A stretch of 64,000 nucleotides of DNA, taken from Serratia quinivorans (GTDB lineage: Bacteria; Pseudomonadota; Gammaproteobacteria; Enterobacterales; Enterobacteriaceae). The DNA lies in NCBI RefSeq assembly GCF_946227985.1, contig NZ_CAMKGL010000006.1:1-64000 (forward strand), in the 5' to 3' direction. Under the pieces are notes generated by a model. It was not told the origin of the DNA and did no database searches. It saw nothing but the letters and a program-made list of their open reading frames with translations. Shown in pieces: positions 1 through 9,836 of the stretch. Every line of letters starts with the position of its first letter. The stretch's first letter is position 1. The position numbers and the translations under genes are program-made.

Positions 1-113
1 TCTTCGATTATGTAGAGATGTTTTATAATGCTAAACGCCGCCACAGTGCCTGTGAGGATCAACCCCCTGCAGTTTATGAAAGTGCCTGGTTCATGAGGCA
101 CGGAACCGTCTAG
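1..113 (+). CDS. IS3-family transposase (OrfB), C-terminal end only
   Basis: The window opens inside a reading frame (first full codon at 3) that ends with TAG at 111-113. The roughly 36 visible residues contain FDYVEMFYNAKRRHS, the typical end of the DDE integrase of IS3-family OrfB proteins (FDYIE.FYN..RRHS). The catalytic residues lie before the window, so it cannot be judged whether the gene is intact. The family assignment rests on this short motif only. Confidence 0.75.
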   Translation, partial: FDYVEMFYNAKRRHSACEDQPPAVYESAWFMRHGTV

Positions 114-131
114 GAAATCCGGGTCTATTCA
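1..131 (+). mobile_element. Right end of an IS3-family insertion sequence
   Basis: Downstream of the transposase stop, the bases to about 131 read on the minus strand as TGAATAGACCCGGATTTCC. This resembles IS3-family terminal inverted repeats, which start with TGA and contain a CCCGG-like block. The right boundary is therefore placed at about 131 by inference. The left end and any target-site duplication are outside the window. Confidence 0.5.
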
Positions 132-192
132 CATCGCATAAATCACGCTATATTCTCGCCCGCTATTTTTCGGGTTGTTACATCGCTTCAGT

Positions 193-208
193 TGTATGAT
201 TTATCACA
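193..208 (+). promoter_or_regulatory. Possible CRP site upstream of the GH144-like gene
   Basis: TGTAT-GATTTA-TCACA matches 8 of the 10 conserved bases of the CRP palindrome TGTGA-N6-TCACA, with a perfect right half. It lies about 85 bases before the start codon, a position where CRP could activate. This is a visual match only. Confidence 0.3.
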
Positions 209-291
209 CTACATGGATAAAATTTTGCCTTGGCAAGCCCATGCTATTGTCCACCTGCTTTTAAATCTATTTAAAATTTAGGTGAATTAAC

Positions 292-3200
292 ATGTGCAGA
301 GAATATAAAAAAATAGTTTTTTCAGGGAGTAAATATGATACGGCAGGCACTTTTTTTAAAAAAATAGACTTCAATTCAGACGTTGAATGTATATCGGGAA
401 ATAACAATAAAGATAAAGTTTCAGGTAATACTCTCCTGACTAAAAACTATATTGGTCAGGACGGTGACTTAGAGAATAGTACTATTTTTTTAGTAAAAGA
501 TAGTTTTCTAACTTCGGACTATCGTGATTTTAGTCTGTCATTCTGGATTAAAACGGGTACAGCGAGTAACGGGCTCATTATATCCAATAAAGACTGGTGG
601 AATGATTCAAATATCGGTTGGTTGATTGGTGTCAATAAGGACTATCTGGTCTGCAACTGGAAAGACGAATCCAGGTCACGCCTGGATATTGGTGCCGAAC
701 AAAACATTAAGATTGCTGATAATCAATGGCACCATATTGCTATTACACAGGATAGACGTGGAGACGCTATTTTTTATCTGGATGGCAAGGAGCAAAAACG
801 GATCTCCATCACTGGTAATGGTCATACCAAGACTCATCTGGATTTTAATATCGGCGCCAACGGGCTGGGTAAGTATAGCCTGGAAAATGCTTTACTCGAC
901 CGCGTTCAGATATCCAACAATATTATTCCCCCTCAGCAAGTTCAACAGGAATATGAAACCTATTACCAACAACTTGTTCCAGCGTTTAAAACTCGTCATT
1001 ACTCGTTCGATGGCAGTTTGAATGAAAGCACAGATAAAGACTACCTTGTGATAGCTTATGGCAAAGAGGCGTACGCTGCCAGTTTTGCAGGCAGCGCATT
1101 CTCGTTTGACGACAAAACTTTCATCGCTGTTCCCAATGCAGAATTACAAAATGATTTAGCCAGTAATGTCTGTTTTTATAAGGACGGTGTAGACACCCAG
1201 AGGCACGGGGTAACCAATGGCGTTGCCGCTGAGGATTACTCCCCTGAGCACAGCGCCTATGCCAGCAATGAGCTCGGTTTACGCAGCATGTTTGTGTCGC
1301 AGGAGCGGTTATCAGATGCCAGCCTGGGGCAGGTATTATTTACCCTCAAAACGCGCAGGCATTTGCCCTTGCACGGTCTCCAGATTAAGGATGCGATGCT
1401 TGCTACCCGGCAAGGGCGTGAGATCTTGCCGAAATTGACAGAACAAACGCTGGTGCAAGAGGATCCATCAGGTATCACGCTAAATCAGGAGAGGGTTACG
1501 CTGGAAGTCGGCAAAGTCTTTACCTTGGTTGCCAGCATTAAAGCTGTGAATGCAGAGACACTAAACTGGGAAAATACGGATGCTGAAGTTGCCGGCTTGG
1601 AAGTCAAAGAAACGTCTTGCACTGTTAAAGCACTTCATCCGGGCAGGACGACAATTACGGTCACCAGCGCTGATGGTGCCTATTCCGCCTACTGTGACGT
1701 GACGGTGGTCGCGGCTTTCAGGCTGGAAAACCAGGGGTTCACCGATAAAAGCCGTTGGCTAATTGGGGCCGCAACACCGGGCAGCACGCTTGAGGTTTCC
1801 ACTGACAGTGGGGTATCGCTGAGCGGTTTGGTGGCTGATGATGGACGTTTCAAGCTTGAACTGCCGCCATTGCTGGAACATTCCCAACTTTATATTCAGG
1901 AATGCTATCCGCATGGTATCCGCGGTGTTAAATATCAATTTGAAGTACGACCAAGCTATAACCTGCTGTGGGATATTAATGCCAAGGCCAGTGCCAGCAG
2001 CATATGGTTTAAACAGCCGCAGTATACGGCTGATAAATCCATCGATGGCGATAGTCAGAGCCGCTGGGCATCTCATAATGTTCCGCTTCCGGCATGGCTT
2101 ACTGTGGATTTTGGGGCTGAGATTAATTTTGATCTGCTGCAGATCAACGAGTATAAGTCTCGGGTTAGCGCTTTTACCCTTGAAGTCCTGCAAAACGGGC
2201 AATGGCGACCGGTTTATCAGGGAACGACCATCGGCCCGAACGCCAAGCTTTATTTCCCTCGCGTTAAAGCATCGCAAATTCGGCTGAATATTACCGCGGC
2301 GAGTGACTTACCCTCGATCTACGAGCTACAAATTTTTGATACTGAAAAGCCGCCGGTTCGTGAGATAGGCGATTCCGCACTGATTGAGCTGGAAGCCAGA
2401 AAAAGTTTCGATTTCTTCTGGGAGATGGCAAATAGCGATCCTGCCAGCCCAGGCTACGGTCTGGTGAGTAACTCAGTGCAACCACGAGTCTGCAACGTGG
2501 CACAGGTCGGTTTTGCCCTGTCGGCGATTACGATTGGTATTGATAACGGCTGGATCACCAGAGAACAAGGCGCTGCCCGTACTCTGGGGACGTTGAATAT
2601 GCTGTTAAATAATGCTGAGCAGCATAATGGCTTCTTCTACCATTTCCTGGATAAGTTGACTGCGAAACGAATCTGGACTTCCGAACTTTCAACTATTGAT
2701 AGCACGCTGGCGCTAAACGGGGTGATTGTTGCGGGGGAATACTTTGGCGGCGAAATAAAAAAAATGGCCGACCAGATTTATCATAAGGTCGAGTGGCCAT
2801 GGTTCCGTGATGAGAAGACCAATCGCTTTTATATGGCCTGGTTCCCGGAAAATGGCGGCGGGTTTCATGATAGCAAATGGGCAGGTCCTGTAGAGCAAGC
2901 CAGTATGTATGTGCTGGCGGCGGGTTCCCCGACGCATCCGGTCAACGGCGATATGTTCTACAGCATCGGCCGTGGCAAGCGATCCTATCGTGGCAGTAAG
3001 CCGGTATTTGATACTTACTTTGGCTCCAGTTTTACCAATCAGTTCTCAAATGCCTGGGTCGATTTCCGTGGCAAGGTTGATAAGGTGGGTGATGACTGGT
3101 TTAACGACGCGGTACTCAATTCGCAAATCAGTCGCCAATACAGCATTGATGAACAGGATAGCTTCAAGACCTTTGGTCCTGACTCATGGGGGCTGTCGGC

Positions 3201-3570
3201 GACCAAGGGTCCGGATGGTGACTACCATGGAGCCTATGGTGCACCACCGGCAATTGCCGCTAGTACCGATGGCACCATGGCGCTCTCCGGCGCGGTAGGG
3301 GCAATAGTGTTTACGCCAAAAGAATCACTGGCGGCAATGCAAAACTATTACCGGAATCACCCGTATACCTGGGGTAAATATGGATTTAACAGCAGTTATA
3401 ACCTGGATGTTACACCGTACTGGTATGCGTCTTCGGTTAACGGACTGGAAAAAGGGATTAGTATCGTTATGCTTGAAAACTACCGTACCGGCATCATTTG
3501 GCGGTTGTATATGAACAATGAGGCAATTAAGCGCGGTATTGCCGCCATTGGCCTGATGGAAAAAGAATAA
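292..3570 (+). CDS. Multidomain GH144/glucoamylase-like protein, candidate beta-1,2-glucanase
   Basis: A 1092-residue protein. Seen in order: a LamG/jelly-roll region (about 75-228, with FSLSFWIK and WHHIAITQ), an unassigned segment (240-390), a BIG2-type Ig domain (about 395-475), a short beta-rich module (478-550), an F5/8 type C (discoidin) domain (about 555-685), and a C-terminal glucoamylase-like domain (about 692-1092, starting near ARKSFDFFWE). Known GH144 members of that last family cleave beta-1,2-glucans; the substrate here is inferred. No signal peptide is visible, and an in-frame TGA at 283-285 rules out an N-terminal extension. The start is supported by TAGGTGA 7 bases before ATG. 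The first 600 bases are visibly AT-richer than the rest. It sits alone beside an IS3 end and ends at a strong hairpin shared with actP. Confidence 0.75.
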   Translation: MCREYKKIVFSGSKYDTAGTFFKKIDFNSDVECISGNNNKDKVSGNTLLTKNYIGQDGDLENSTIFLVKDSFLTSDYRDFSLSFWIKTGTASNGLIISNKDWWNDSNIGWLIGVNKDYLVCNWKDESRSRLDIGAEQNIKIADNQWHHIAITQDRRGDAIFYLDGKEQKRISITGNGHTKTHLDFNIGANGLGKYSLENALLDRVQISNNIIPPQQVQQEYETYYQQLVPAFKTRHYSFDGSLNESTDKDYLVIAYGKEAYAASFAGSAFSFDDKTFIAVPNAELQNDLASNVCFYKDGVDTQRHGVTNGVAAEDYSPEHSAYASNELGLRSMFVSQERLSDASLGQVLFTLKTRRHLPLHGLQIKDAMLATRQGREILPKLTEQTLVQEDPSGITLNQERVTLEVGKVFTLVASIKAVNAETLNWENTDAEVAGLEVKETSCTVKALHPGRTTITVTSADGAYSAYCDVTVVAAFRLENQGFTDKSRWLIGAATPGSTLEVSTDSGVSLSGLVADDGRFKLELPPLLEHSQLYIQECYPHGIRGVKYQFEVRPSYNLLWDINAKASASSIWFKQPQYTADKSIDGDSQSRWASHNVPLPAWLTVDFGAEINFDLLQINEYKSRVSAFTLEVLQNGQWRPVYQGTTIGPNAKLYFPRVKASQIRLNITAASDLPSIYELQIFDTEKPPVREIGDSALIELEARKSFDFFWEMANSDPASPGYGLVSNSVQPRVCNVAQVGFALSAITIGIDNGWITREQGAARTLGTLNMLLNNAEQHNGFFYHFLDKLTAKRIWTSELSTIDSTLALNGVIVAGEYFGGEIKKMADQIYHKVEWPWFRDEKTNRFYMAWFPENGGGFHDSKWAGPVEQASMYVLAAGSPTHPVNGDMFYSIGRGKRSYRGSKPVFDTYFGSSFTNQFSNAWVDFRGKVDKVGDDWFNDAVLNSQISRQYSIDEQDSFKTFGPDSWGLSATKGPDGDYHGAYGAPPAIAASTDGTMALSGAVGAIVFTPKESLAAMQNYYRNHPYTWGKYGFNSSYNLDVTPYWYASSVNGLEKGISIVMLENYRTGIIWRLYMNNEAIKRGIAAIGLMEKE

Positions 3571-3611
3571 CGTCAGCGGCAGTGAAGAACCTATTGGCTT
3601 GGATTCAGTAA

Positions 3612-3650
3612 CAGTGGGTTCAGCATGCTGAACCCACTGGCTTATTTTTA
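3612..3650. terminator. Bidirectional hairpin between the GH144-like gene and actP
   Basis: A perfect 14-base-arm palindrome (3612-3639), CAGTGGGTTCAGCA and its complement, is followed on the plus strand by CTTATTTTT. It lies between the convergent stop codons of the glycosidase and actP, so it probably ends the plus-strand transcript and possibly both. Confidence 0.75.
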
Positions 3651-5300
3651 ATGCGAACTGCCCTGAGAAATCCCGAGTCCGGTTTGCGAACGAACAAACT
3701 GGGCACGGAAGCGTTCACGCTCCTGCTGCCCGGCCAGTGAGCTGTCGGTGACCGAGAACAGCCAGGTGCCGACAAAGGCAACCAGCATTGAGAACAGTGC
3801 CGGATACTCATAAGGGTAAATGGCTTTTTCGTGTCCCAGGATCTGTACCCAAATTGTCGGGCCAAGGATCATCAGGATCACCGCCGTCAACAGGCCTAAC
3901 CAACCTCCAATCATGGCGCCGCGAGTGGTCAGGCGTGACCAGTACATCGAAAGAATGATAATCGGGAAGTTACAACTGGCAGCGATAGAGAAGGCCAGCC
4001 CGACCATAAAGGCGATATTCTGTTTCTCAAACAAAATCCCCAACGCAATGGCCACGATGCCCAGGATCACCACGGTAATTTTGGAAACCCGCAGTTCATC
4101 GCGTTCAGTTGCCTTACCGTTTTTAATCACGCTGGCGTACAAATCGTGAGATACCGCAGAGGCTCCCGCCAGCGTCAGGCCGGCAACCACCGCCAGAATG
4201 GTGGCGAAGGCGACCGCCGAAATAAAGCCGAGGAAGAAGTTACCGCCGACGGCGTTGGCCAAATGCACCGCTGCCATATTGGTGCCGCCCAACAGCGCTC
4301 CGGTAGCGTCTTTGAACGCCGGATTAGGGCCGACTAATAAAATTGCGCCGAAGCCGATAATAAAGGTCAGTATATAGAAGTAACCGATAAAACCGGTGGC
4401 ATAGAACACACTCTTGCGGGCTTCTTTGGCATCGCTGACGGTAAAGAAACGCATCAGAATATGCGGCAGGCCGGCGGTACCAAACATCAGTGCCAACCCC
4501 AGCGAAAGCGCAGAAATAGGGTCCGAAACCAGGCCGCCCGGGCTCATGATTGCTATGCCTTTCGGATGCACCTTCACGGCTTCGGCAAACAGGGTATTGA
4601 AGTCAAAATTGACCGACTTCATCACCATCAGCGCCATAAAGCTGGCACCGGCCAGTAACAATACCGCTTTGATAATCTGTACCCAGGTGGTTGCCAGCAT
4701 ACCGCCGAACAAGACGTACAACACCATCAGGATACCGACCAGGATCACCGCCACATGGTAGTTGAGACCGAACAACAACTGAATGAGCTTACCGGCCCCA
4801 ACCATCTGTGCAATCAGATACAGCGCGACTACCACCAGTGAACCGCAGGCCGAGAGTGTACGGATAGGTTTTTGCTTCAGGCGGTAGGAAGCCACGTCGG
4901 CAAAGGTATAGCGGCCCAGGTTGCGCAGGCGTTCCGCAATCAGGAACAAAATGATCGGCCAACCAATCAGGAAGCCGATGGAGTAAATCAGTCCGTCATA
5001 ACCAGAGGTATACACCAGTGCGGAAATACCCAGGAAAGAAGCGGCTGACATAAAGTCGCCGGCAATCGCCAGACCGTTCTGCAGGCCGGTAATTTTGCCG
5101 CCGGCGGTGTAGTAATCCTGGCGTGAACGAGTGCGTTTGGAAGCCCAGTAAGTAATGTACAGCGTGGCGCCGACAAACAGCACGAACATCACGATCGCCT
5201 GAATGTTCAACGGCTGGCGATGTACTTCGCCACTAATAGCATCGGCAAAAGCCAGGCCCGGCAGCATCAACAGGGCGGCGACAGACAATAAAGGCTTCAT
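3648..5300 (-). CDS. actP: Acetate permease ActP (solute:sodium symporter family)
   Basis: A 550-residue cation/acetate symporter of the SSS family, near the usual length of ActP. The N-terminus [19 protein letters not shown] looks like a cleavable signal peptide, as in E. coli ActP, and many hydrophobic membrane helices follow. It imports acetate and other short carboxylates across the inner membrane for activation by Acs. The start codon overlaps the TGA of yjcH (ATGA type), indicating translational coupling in the operon acs-yjcH-actP. The Ser/Gly-rich helix region with [13 protein letters not shown] features is typical of the family. Confidence 0.95.
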   Translation of the reverse strand: MKPLLSVAALLMLPGLAFADAISGEVHRQPLNIQAIVMFVLFVGATLYITYWASKRTRSRQDYYTAGGKITGLQNGLAIAGDFMSAASFLGISALVYTSGYDGLIYSIGFLIGWPIILFLIAERLRNLGRYTFADVASYRLKQKPIRTLSACGSLVVVALYLIAQMVGAGKLIQLLFGLNYHVAVILVGILMVLYVLFGGMLATTWVQIIKAVLLLAGASFMALMVMKSVNFDFNTLFAEAVKVHPKGIAIMSPGGLVSDPISALSLGLALMFGTAGLPHILMRFFTVSDAKEARKSVFYATGFIGYFYILTFIIGFGAILLVGPNPAFKDATGALLGGTNMAAVHLANAVGGNFFLGFISAVAFATILAVVAGLTLAGASAVSHDLYASVIKNGKATERDELRVSKITVVILGIVAIALGILFEKQNIAFMVGLAFSIAASCNFPIIILSMYWSRLTTRGAMIGGWLGLLTAVILMILGPTIWVQILGHEKAIYPYEYPALFSMLVAFVGTWLFSVTDSSLAGQQERERFRAQFVRSQTGLGISQGSSH

Positions 5301-5608
5301 TTATTCACCTCACGCAAAATTTCTGCAGTCAGGCGATCGAACTCGCCGTTGGCACGGAAGACGTAGATCCCGGTCAACACGAAAGAGATCACGATCAGGC
5401 CGACACCTACCGGGATCCCGCGGGTAATGGTCGATCCTTCAGCGATCGGCGTGCCCAGCCACTGTGGATCGAAGGCAATCAATAAAATAAAACTGACGTA
5501 CAGCGCCAGTGTAATCAGTGAAAGCAGCCAGGCGAATCGGCTACGTTTTCGCACCAGTTCTATAAAGCGCGGGTTTTCCTCAATCCCTTGATAAATGGTG
5601 TCATTCAT
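5297..5608 (-). CDS. yjcH: DUF485 inner-membrane protein YjcH
   Basis: A 103-residue protein with two hydrophobic helices (about 28-50 and 63-85), the DUF485 pattern. It lies between acs and actP in the acetate operon, as in E. coli, and overlaps the actP start by three bases. GGAGA stands before its ATG. Its exact function is not established; linkage to ActP suggests an accessory role in acetate transport. Confidence 0.92.
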   Translation of the reverse strand: MNDTIYQGIEENPRFIELVRKRSRFAWLLSLITLALYVSFILLIAFDPQWLGTPIAEGSTITRGIPVGVGLIVISFVLTGIYVFRANGEFDRLTAEILREVNK

Positions 5609-5700
5609 CAGAGCATCTCCAGTAGGTATTGATAGAGTACGCCGCGCTTGATGCCGATCACCGGGTTATTTTTCCGCTGATCGGCCTTAGGCGGCGGAAA

Positions 5701-7659
5701 TTACGACGGAACTTTCATTGATTGTTTTTCTTCCAACAGCTTGTCGACTACGGCCGGATCCGCCAGCGTTGAGGTATCACCCAAATTGCTGGTATCACCG
5801 GCGGCAATTTTGCGCAGGATGCGACGCATGATCTTGCCTGAACGCGTTTTTGGCAGAGAGTCTGTCCAGTGCAGCACGTCCGGCGTGGCGATCGGTCCTA
5901 TTTCTTTACGTACCCAGTTACGTACTTCGGTATATAGCTCAGGCGTTGGTTCTTCACCGTGGTTCAGCGTGATATAGGCGTAAATCGCCTGGCCCTTGAT
6001 GTTATGTGGGATACCGACCACCGCCGCTTCGGCAATTTTCGGGTGGGAGACCAGGGCCGATTCGATCTCGGCGGTCCCCAAACGGTGGCCTGACACGTTA
6101 AGTACGTCATCGACACGGCCAGTGATCCAGTAATAGCCGTCTTCGTCACGGCGTGCGCCGTCACCGCTGAAATACATCCCTTTAAAGGTCGAGAAGTAGG
6201 TTTGCTCGAAACGATCGTGGTCGCCGAACAGCGTGCGAGCCTGGCCCGGCCAGGAGTCGGTGATCACCAGGTTGCCTTCACAGGCACCCTCTTGCACAGT
6301 GCCGATATTATCGACCAGCGCCGGTTGAACACCAAAGAACGGTCGCGTAGCGGAACCGGCTTTCAACTCGGTGGCACCGGGCAGCGGAGTGATCATAAAG
6401 CCGCCGGTTTCGGTCTGCCACCAGGTGTCGACGATCGGGCATTTGCCGTTGCCGATTTTATTGTAATACCACTCCCAGGCTTCCGGGTTGATCGGCTCGC
6501 CGACCGAGCCCATGATGCGCAGCGAGTCGCGTTTGGTGCCTTCAATAGCTTTGTCACCTTCGGCCATCAGGGCACGAATGGCGGTAGGGGCGGTATACAG
6601 GATATTGACCTGGTGCTTGTCGATCACCTGTGACAGACGGTTAACGCCAGGGTAGTTAGGCACCCCTTCAAACATCAGGGTTATGGCACCACAAGCCAGC
6701 GGGCCGTACAACAGATAGCTGTGGCCTGTGACCCAACCGACGTCGGCGGTACACCAGTACACGTCGCCGTCGTGGTAATCGAATACGTATTTAAAGGTCA
6801 TGGCGGCATACACCAGATAACCGCCGGTGGTGTGCAACACGCCCTTGGGTTTACCGGTCGAACCGGAGGTATAAAGGATAAACAGCGGGTCTTCCGCATT
6901 CATCTCTTCAGGTGGACAGTCGGCTGAAACACCCTGGGTCAGTTCATGCCACCACAGATCGCGGCCTTCCTGCCAGTAACCCGGTTTGCCGGTACGCTGG
7001 AACACGACGACGTTGGTGACGCTTTTCACGCCTGGATTTTTCAGCGCGTCATCGACATTTTTCTTCAGCGGAACTGCGCGCCCGGCACGCAGGCCTTCGT
7101 CGGCGGTAATAACCAGTTTGGCGTTGGAGTCGATAATGCGCCCGGCCACGGCTTCCGGCGAGAAACCGCCAAAGATTACCGAATGTACGGCCCCGATGCG
7201 GGCGCAGGCCAGCATGGCGACCGCGGCTTCCGGCACCATTGGCATATAGATAGCCACGACGTCGCCTTTCTTGACGCCCAGTTTTTTCAGCACGTTGGCG
7301 AATTGGCAGACATCATGGTGCAGTTGTTTATAAGTCACCTGTTTTGACTGGGTGGGATCGTCACCTTCCCAGATAATGGCGGTTTGGTCGCCGCGTTCGG
7401 CCAGGTGGCGATCGAGGCAGTTGGCTGCCAGGTTCAGGGTGCCGTCTTCAAACCAGCGAATGCTGATATGGCCCGGATCGAATGAGGTGTTTTTTACCCG
7501 GGTATAAGGTTTTATCCAGTCCAGGATTTTTCCCTGCTCGCCCCAGAACGCTTCTGGGTCTTGCACAGATTGTTGATAATATTGTTGATATTGCGTTGGA
7601 TTGATCAGGGCGTGTTCTGCAATTGCAGAAGGAATAGCGTGTTTATGCACTTGGCTCAT
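5701..7659 (-). CDS. acs: Acetyl-CoA synthetase
   Basis: A 652-residue AMP-forming acetyl-CoA synthetase, the same length as the E. coli enzyme. It converts acetate, ATP and CoA to acetyl-CoA in the cytoplasm. Visible motifs are the adenylate-forming signature [11 protein letters not shown], the [10 protein letters not shown] substrate/AMP region, and the C-terminal [11 protein letters not shown], whose lysine is the site acetylated by Pat and deacetylated by CobB in known enzymes. ATG is preceded by AAGGAGA. It is the first gene of the acs-yjcH-actP operon and is transcribed away from gltP. Confidence 0.97.
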   Translation of the reverse strand: MSQVHKHAIPSAIAEHALINPTQYQQYYQQSVQDPEAFWGEQGKILDWIKPYTRVKNTSFDPGHISIRWFEDGTLNLAANCLDRHLAERGDQTAIIWEGDDPTQSKQVTYKQLHHDVCQFANVLKKLGVKKGDVVAIYMPMVPEAAVAMLACARIGAVHSVIFGGFSPEAVAGRIIDSNAKLVITADEGLRAGRAVPLKKNVDDALKNPGVKSVTNVVVFQRTGKPGYWQEGRDLWWHELTQGVSADCPPEEMNAEDPLFILYTSGSTGKPKGVLHTTGGYLVYAAMTFKYVFDYHDGDVYWCTADVGWVTGHSYLLYGPLACGAITLMFEGVPNYPGVNRLSQVIDKHQVNILYTAPTAIRALMAEGDKAIEGTKRDSLRIMGSVGEPINPEAWEWYYNKIGNGKCPIVDTWWQTETGGFMITPLPGATELKAGSATRPFFGVQPALVDNIGTVQEGACEGNLVITDSWPGQARTLFGDHDRFEQTYFSTFKGMYFSGDGARRDEDGYYWITGRVDDVLNVSGHRLGTAEIESALVSHPKIAEAAVVGIPHNIKGQAIYAYITLNHGEEPTPELYTEVRNWVRKEIGPIATPDVLHWTDSLPKTRSGKIMRRILRKIAAGDTSNLGDTSTLADPAVVDKLLEEKQSMKVPS

Positions 7660-7745
7660 GGCTTTTCTCCTTGAAGTTGTTAATGATATGTCAACTGAAG
7701 GTTAAGTATAGTTTGCTCCGATTCTTTGTTTCTTTTTTGGGCGGC

Positions 7746-7767
7746 AGATCACGCAACGAAGATATTG
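7746..7767 (-). promoter_or_regulatory. Weak CRP-like site upstream of acs
   Basis: On the minus strand the bases CGTGATCT form a good left half of the CRP motif, but the right half is poor. It lies roughly 90-110 bases before the acs start. CRP activation of acs is well known in E. coli; assigning this particular site is tentative. Confidence 0.25.
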
Positions 7768-7827
7768 ATTTGTAATAGTTCTGCCTCATTTGTGTGGGGC
7801 ATCTGCCTGCTTGGCGGGAGAAAACGG

Positions 7828-7863
7828 TTAGATAGGAAGTTTTCGTCAGAAAACGCTATCTAA
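7828..7863. repeat. Compound inverted repeat between acs and gltP
   Basis: Outer arms TTAGATAG (7828-7835) and CTATCTAA (7856-7863) are perfect complements. Inside them GTTTTC (7839-7844) and GAAAAC (7849-7854) pair around a GTCA loop. The result is a 14-bp stem with one asymmetric bulge. It has no T-tract and does not look like an ordinary terminator. Its role is unknown. Confidence 0.6.
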
Positions 7864-8451
7864 AGAACTAAAAAGAATAACCAACTCGGTCATTAATGTT
7901 CTTTTTATAGATAATAGTGAAGGTAAAAAAACGCATTAAATCGTTGTTAAACTCTTTACTAATACAGTTTGGCTAGCATTGCTATAAGTAAAGTGCCTGG
8001 GAGTTATTTTAATTAAATAGAGTATTGCTGCTCCAGACGATGACTATCATTATTTTTCATTTTAAAAACCTACGCGCAACATAATAGAAACATAATCATT
8101 AGACTAAATATGCAGGATTAACGAAAGTTAACGCACTTTTATCCGGTTTAAAACGCCGGATCTTGGGCGGTTCTGTGAGATATTCCACAGAAAATTATGC
8201 TTTTAATTACAATAAATTATGCCTTTTGCGCTTGATAATCAGATTTTGCATGGGTCGTGATTTACATAAAAGCCAGCTAAAACAAGGCTTGCAGACCATG
8301 CGGTCCAAATGGTACAGATTTAGGCAGCGTTGCACTAAGGGCAGGTGGGCGCCTCCTGGTTATTAACATAAGCCTGTATTAAATGATTAAGTATTCTTTT
8401 CGGTGCGTTATTATAAATGTGCCGAAAAGAGTCTTTGAGGACTTTTTTGGT

Positions 8452-9768
8452 ATGAAGAGTGTAAAAATCAGTCTTGCCTGGCAAATTATGATTGCATTGG
8501 CGTTGGGTATTATCGTCGGGGCGGTGCTCCATAATCAAACTGAATCCCGAGAGTGGTTAGTCAGTAATATTCTTAGCCCGGCCGGTGATATATTTATCCG
8601 CCTGATTAAGATGATTGTAGTACCGATCGTTATTTCGACGCTGGTCGTTGGCATTGCCGGAGTGGGGGATGCGAAAAAGTTAGGCCGGCTCGGGTTGAAA
8701 ACCATTATTTACTTCGAAGTAATCACCACTATCGCCATCGTGGTAGGGCTGACGTTGGCTAATGTTTTTCAACCCGGCCATGGCATCGATATGTCGACGC
8801 TGACAGCGGTGGATATCTCGCAGTATGAGAAAACCACGGAGCAGGTGCAAAGTGGCTCGCACAGCCTGGTTGCCACGATTCTGTCGTTGATCCCGTCAAA
8901 TATCTTCGCCTCGATGGCGAAAGGCGACATGCTGCCGATTATCTTCTTCTCGGTGCTGTTTGGCCTGGGCCTGTCGTCACTGCCGAAAGAAACCAAAGAG
9001 CCACTGCTGAAGGTGTTTAAAGCGGTTTCCGAAAGCATGTTTAAAGTCACGCATATGATCATGCGTTATGCGCCGATTGGGGTGTTTGGTCTGATTGCAG
9101 TGACGGTTGCCAACTTTGGCTTCGCCTCGTTGTTACCCCTGGCTAAACTGGTACTGCTGGTGTACTTCGCGATTGTCTTCTTTGCGTTGGTGGTGCTGGG
9201 GGCGGTCGCCCGTCTTTGTAACCTGCGTATCTGGACGCTGATCCGTATCCTGAAGGATGAATTGATCCTGGCCTTTTCCACCGCCAGTTCGGAAACGGTG
9301 TTGCCGCGTATCATTGAAAAGATGGAGGCTTATGGCGCGCCGAAAGCGATCACCAGCTTTGTGGTACCGACCGGTTACTCCTTCAATCTGGACGGTTCAA
9401 CGCTGTATCAGAGCATTGCCGCGATCTTTATTGCGCAGCTGTATGGGATTGAACTGTCCCTGGGCCAGGAGATTGTACTGGTGGTGACGCTGATGCTTAC
9501 CTCCAAGGGGATTGCCGGCGTGCCCGGTGTTTCCTTTGTGGTGCTGTTGGCGACGCTCGGGAGCGTGGGGATCCCGTTGGAGGGCCTGGCGTTTATTGCC
9601 GGTGTAGATCGCATTCTGGATATGGCGCGTACCGCACTGAACGTGGTGGGCAATGCGCTGGCGGTGCTGGTGGTCGCTAAATGGGAGCATCAGTTCGACA
9701 GTAAAAAGGCGTTGGCCTTCGAGAAAGAGTTCTTGTCCGGCAAGGCCAGGCAGATGACAGACTCTTAA
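8452..9768 (+). CDS. gltP: Glutamate/aspartate:proton symporter GltP
   Basis: A DAACS-family secondary transporter of 438 residues from ATG 8452. That start matches the E. coli N-terminus (MKSVKISLAWQ) and is preceded by GAGG; a longer in-frame extension to 8383 is unlikely. It imports L-glutamate and L-aspartate with protons across the inner membrane. Family signatures are the serine-rich STASSETVLPR stretch, the FVVPTGYSFNLDGS motif and the DRILDMARTALNVVGN motif in the last helices. It is followed by a strong terminator and is convergent with the next gene. Confidence 0.95.
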   Translation: MKSVKISLAWQIMIALALGIIVGAVLHNQTESREWLVSNILSPAGDIFIRLIKMIVVPIVISTLVVGIAGVGDAKKLGRLGLKTIIYFEVITTIAIVVGLTLANVFQPGHGIDMSTLTAVDISQYEKTTEQVQSGSHSLVATILSLIPSNIFASMAKGDMLPIIFFSVLFGLGLSSLPKETKEPLLKVFKAVSESMFKVTHMIMRYAPIGVFGLIAVTVANFGFASLLPLAKLVLLVYFAIVFFALVVLGAVARLCNLRIWTLIRILKDELILAFSTASSETVLPRIIEKMEAYGAPKAITSFVVPTGYSFNLDGSTLYQSIAAIFIAQLYGIELSLGQEIVLVVTLMLTSKGIAGVPGVSFVVLLATLGSVGIPLEGLAFIAGVDRILDMARTALNVVGNALAVLVVAKWEHQFDSKKALAFEKEFLSGKARQMTDS

Positions 9769-9796
9769 CCGCTTTTGGGCGGGATTGATTTGACGT

Positions 9797-9824
9797 AAAA
9801 AACCCGCCTGATGGCGGGTTTTTT
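9797..9824. terminator. Terminator after gltP, bidirectional
   Basis: AAAAAACCCGCC-TGAT-GGCGGGTTTTTT is a perfect stem with an A-tract on one side and a T-tract on the other. It separates the convergent genes gltP and actS. Confidence 0.9.
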
Positions 9825-9836
9825 ATCGTCTCGGGA

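Larger units (their letters stand above)
7660..8451. other. Acs-gltP divergent intergenic region
   Basis: A 790-base AT-rich stretch without a convincing gene. It must hold the promoters of acs (minus) and gltP (plus). Visible elements are a possible CRP half-site (7746-7767), a compound hairpin at 7828-7863, and a weak Fur-like match near 8040-8054. A short GC-rich inverted repeat ATCCGG/CCGGAT lies at about 8140-8162. The nrf operon that occupies this place in E. coli is missing. Confidence 0.6.

Noticed and set aside
8040..8054. Fur box upstream of gltP
   Set aside because: TGACTATCATTATTT matches only about 10 of 14 positions and lies some 400 bases from either gene in an AT-rich stretch, where such matches arise by chance.
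8383..8451. A longer GltP starting at 8383
   Set aside because: The additional 23 residues have no counterpart in GltP, and a ribosome site stands before ATG 8452.
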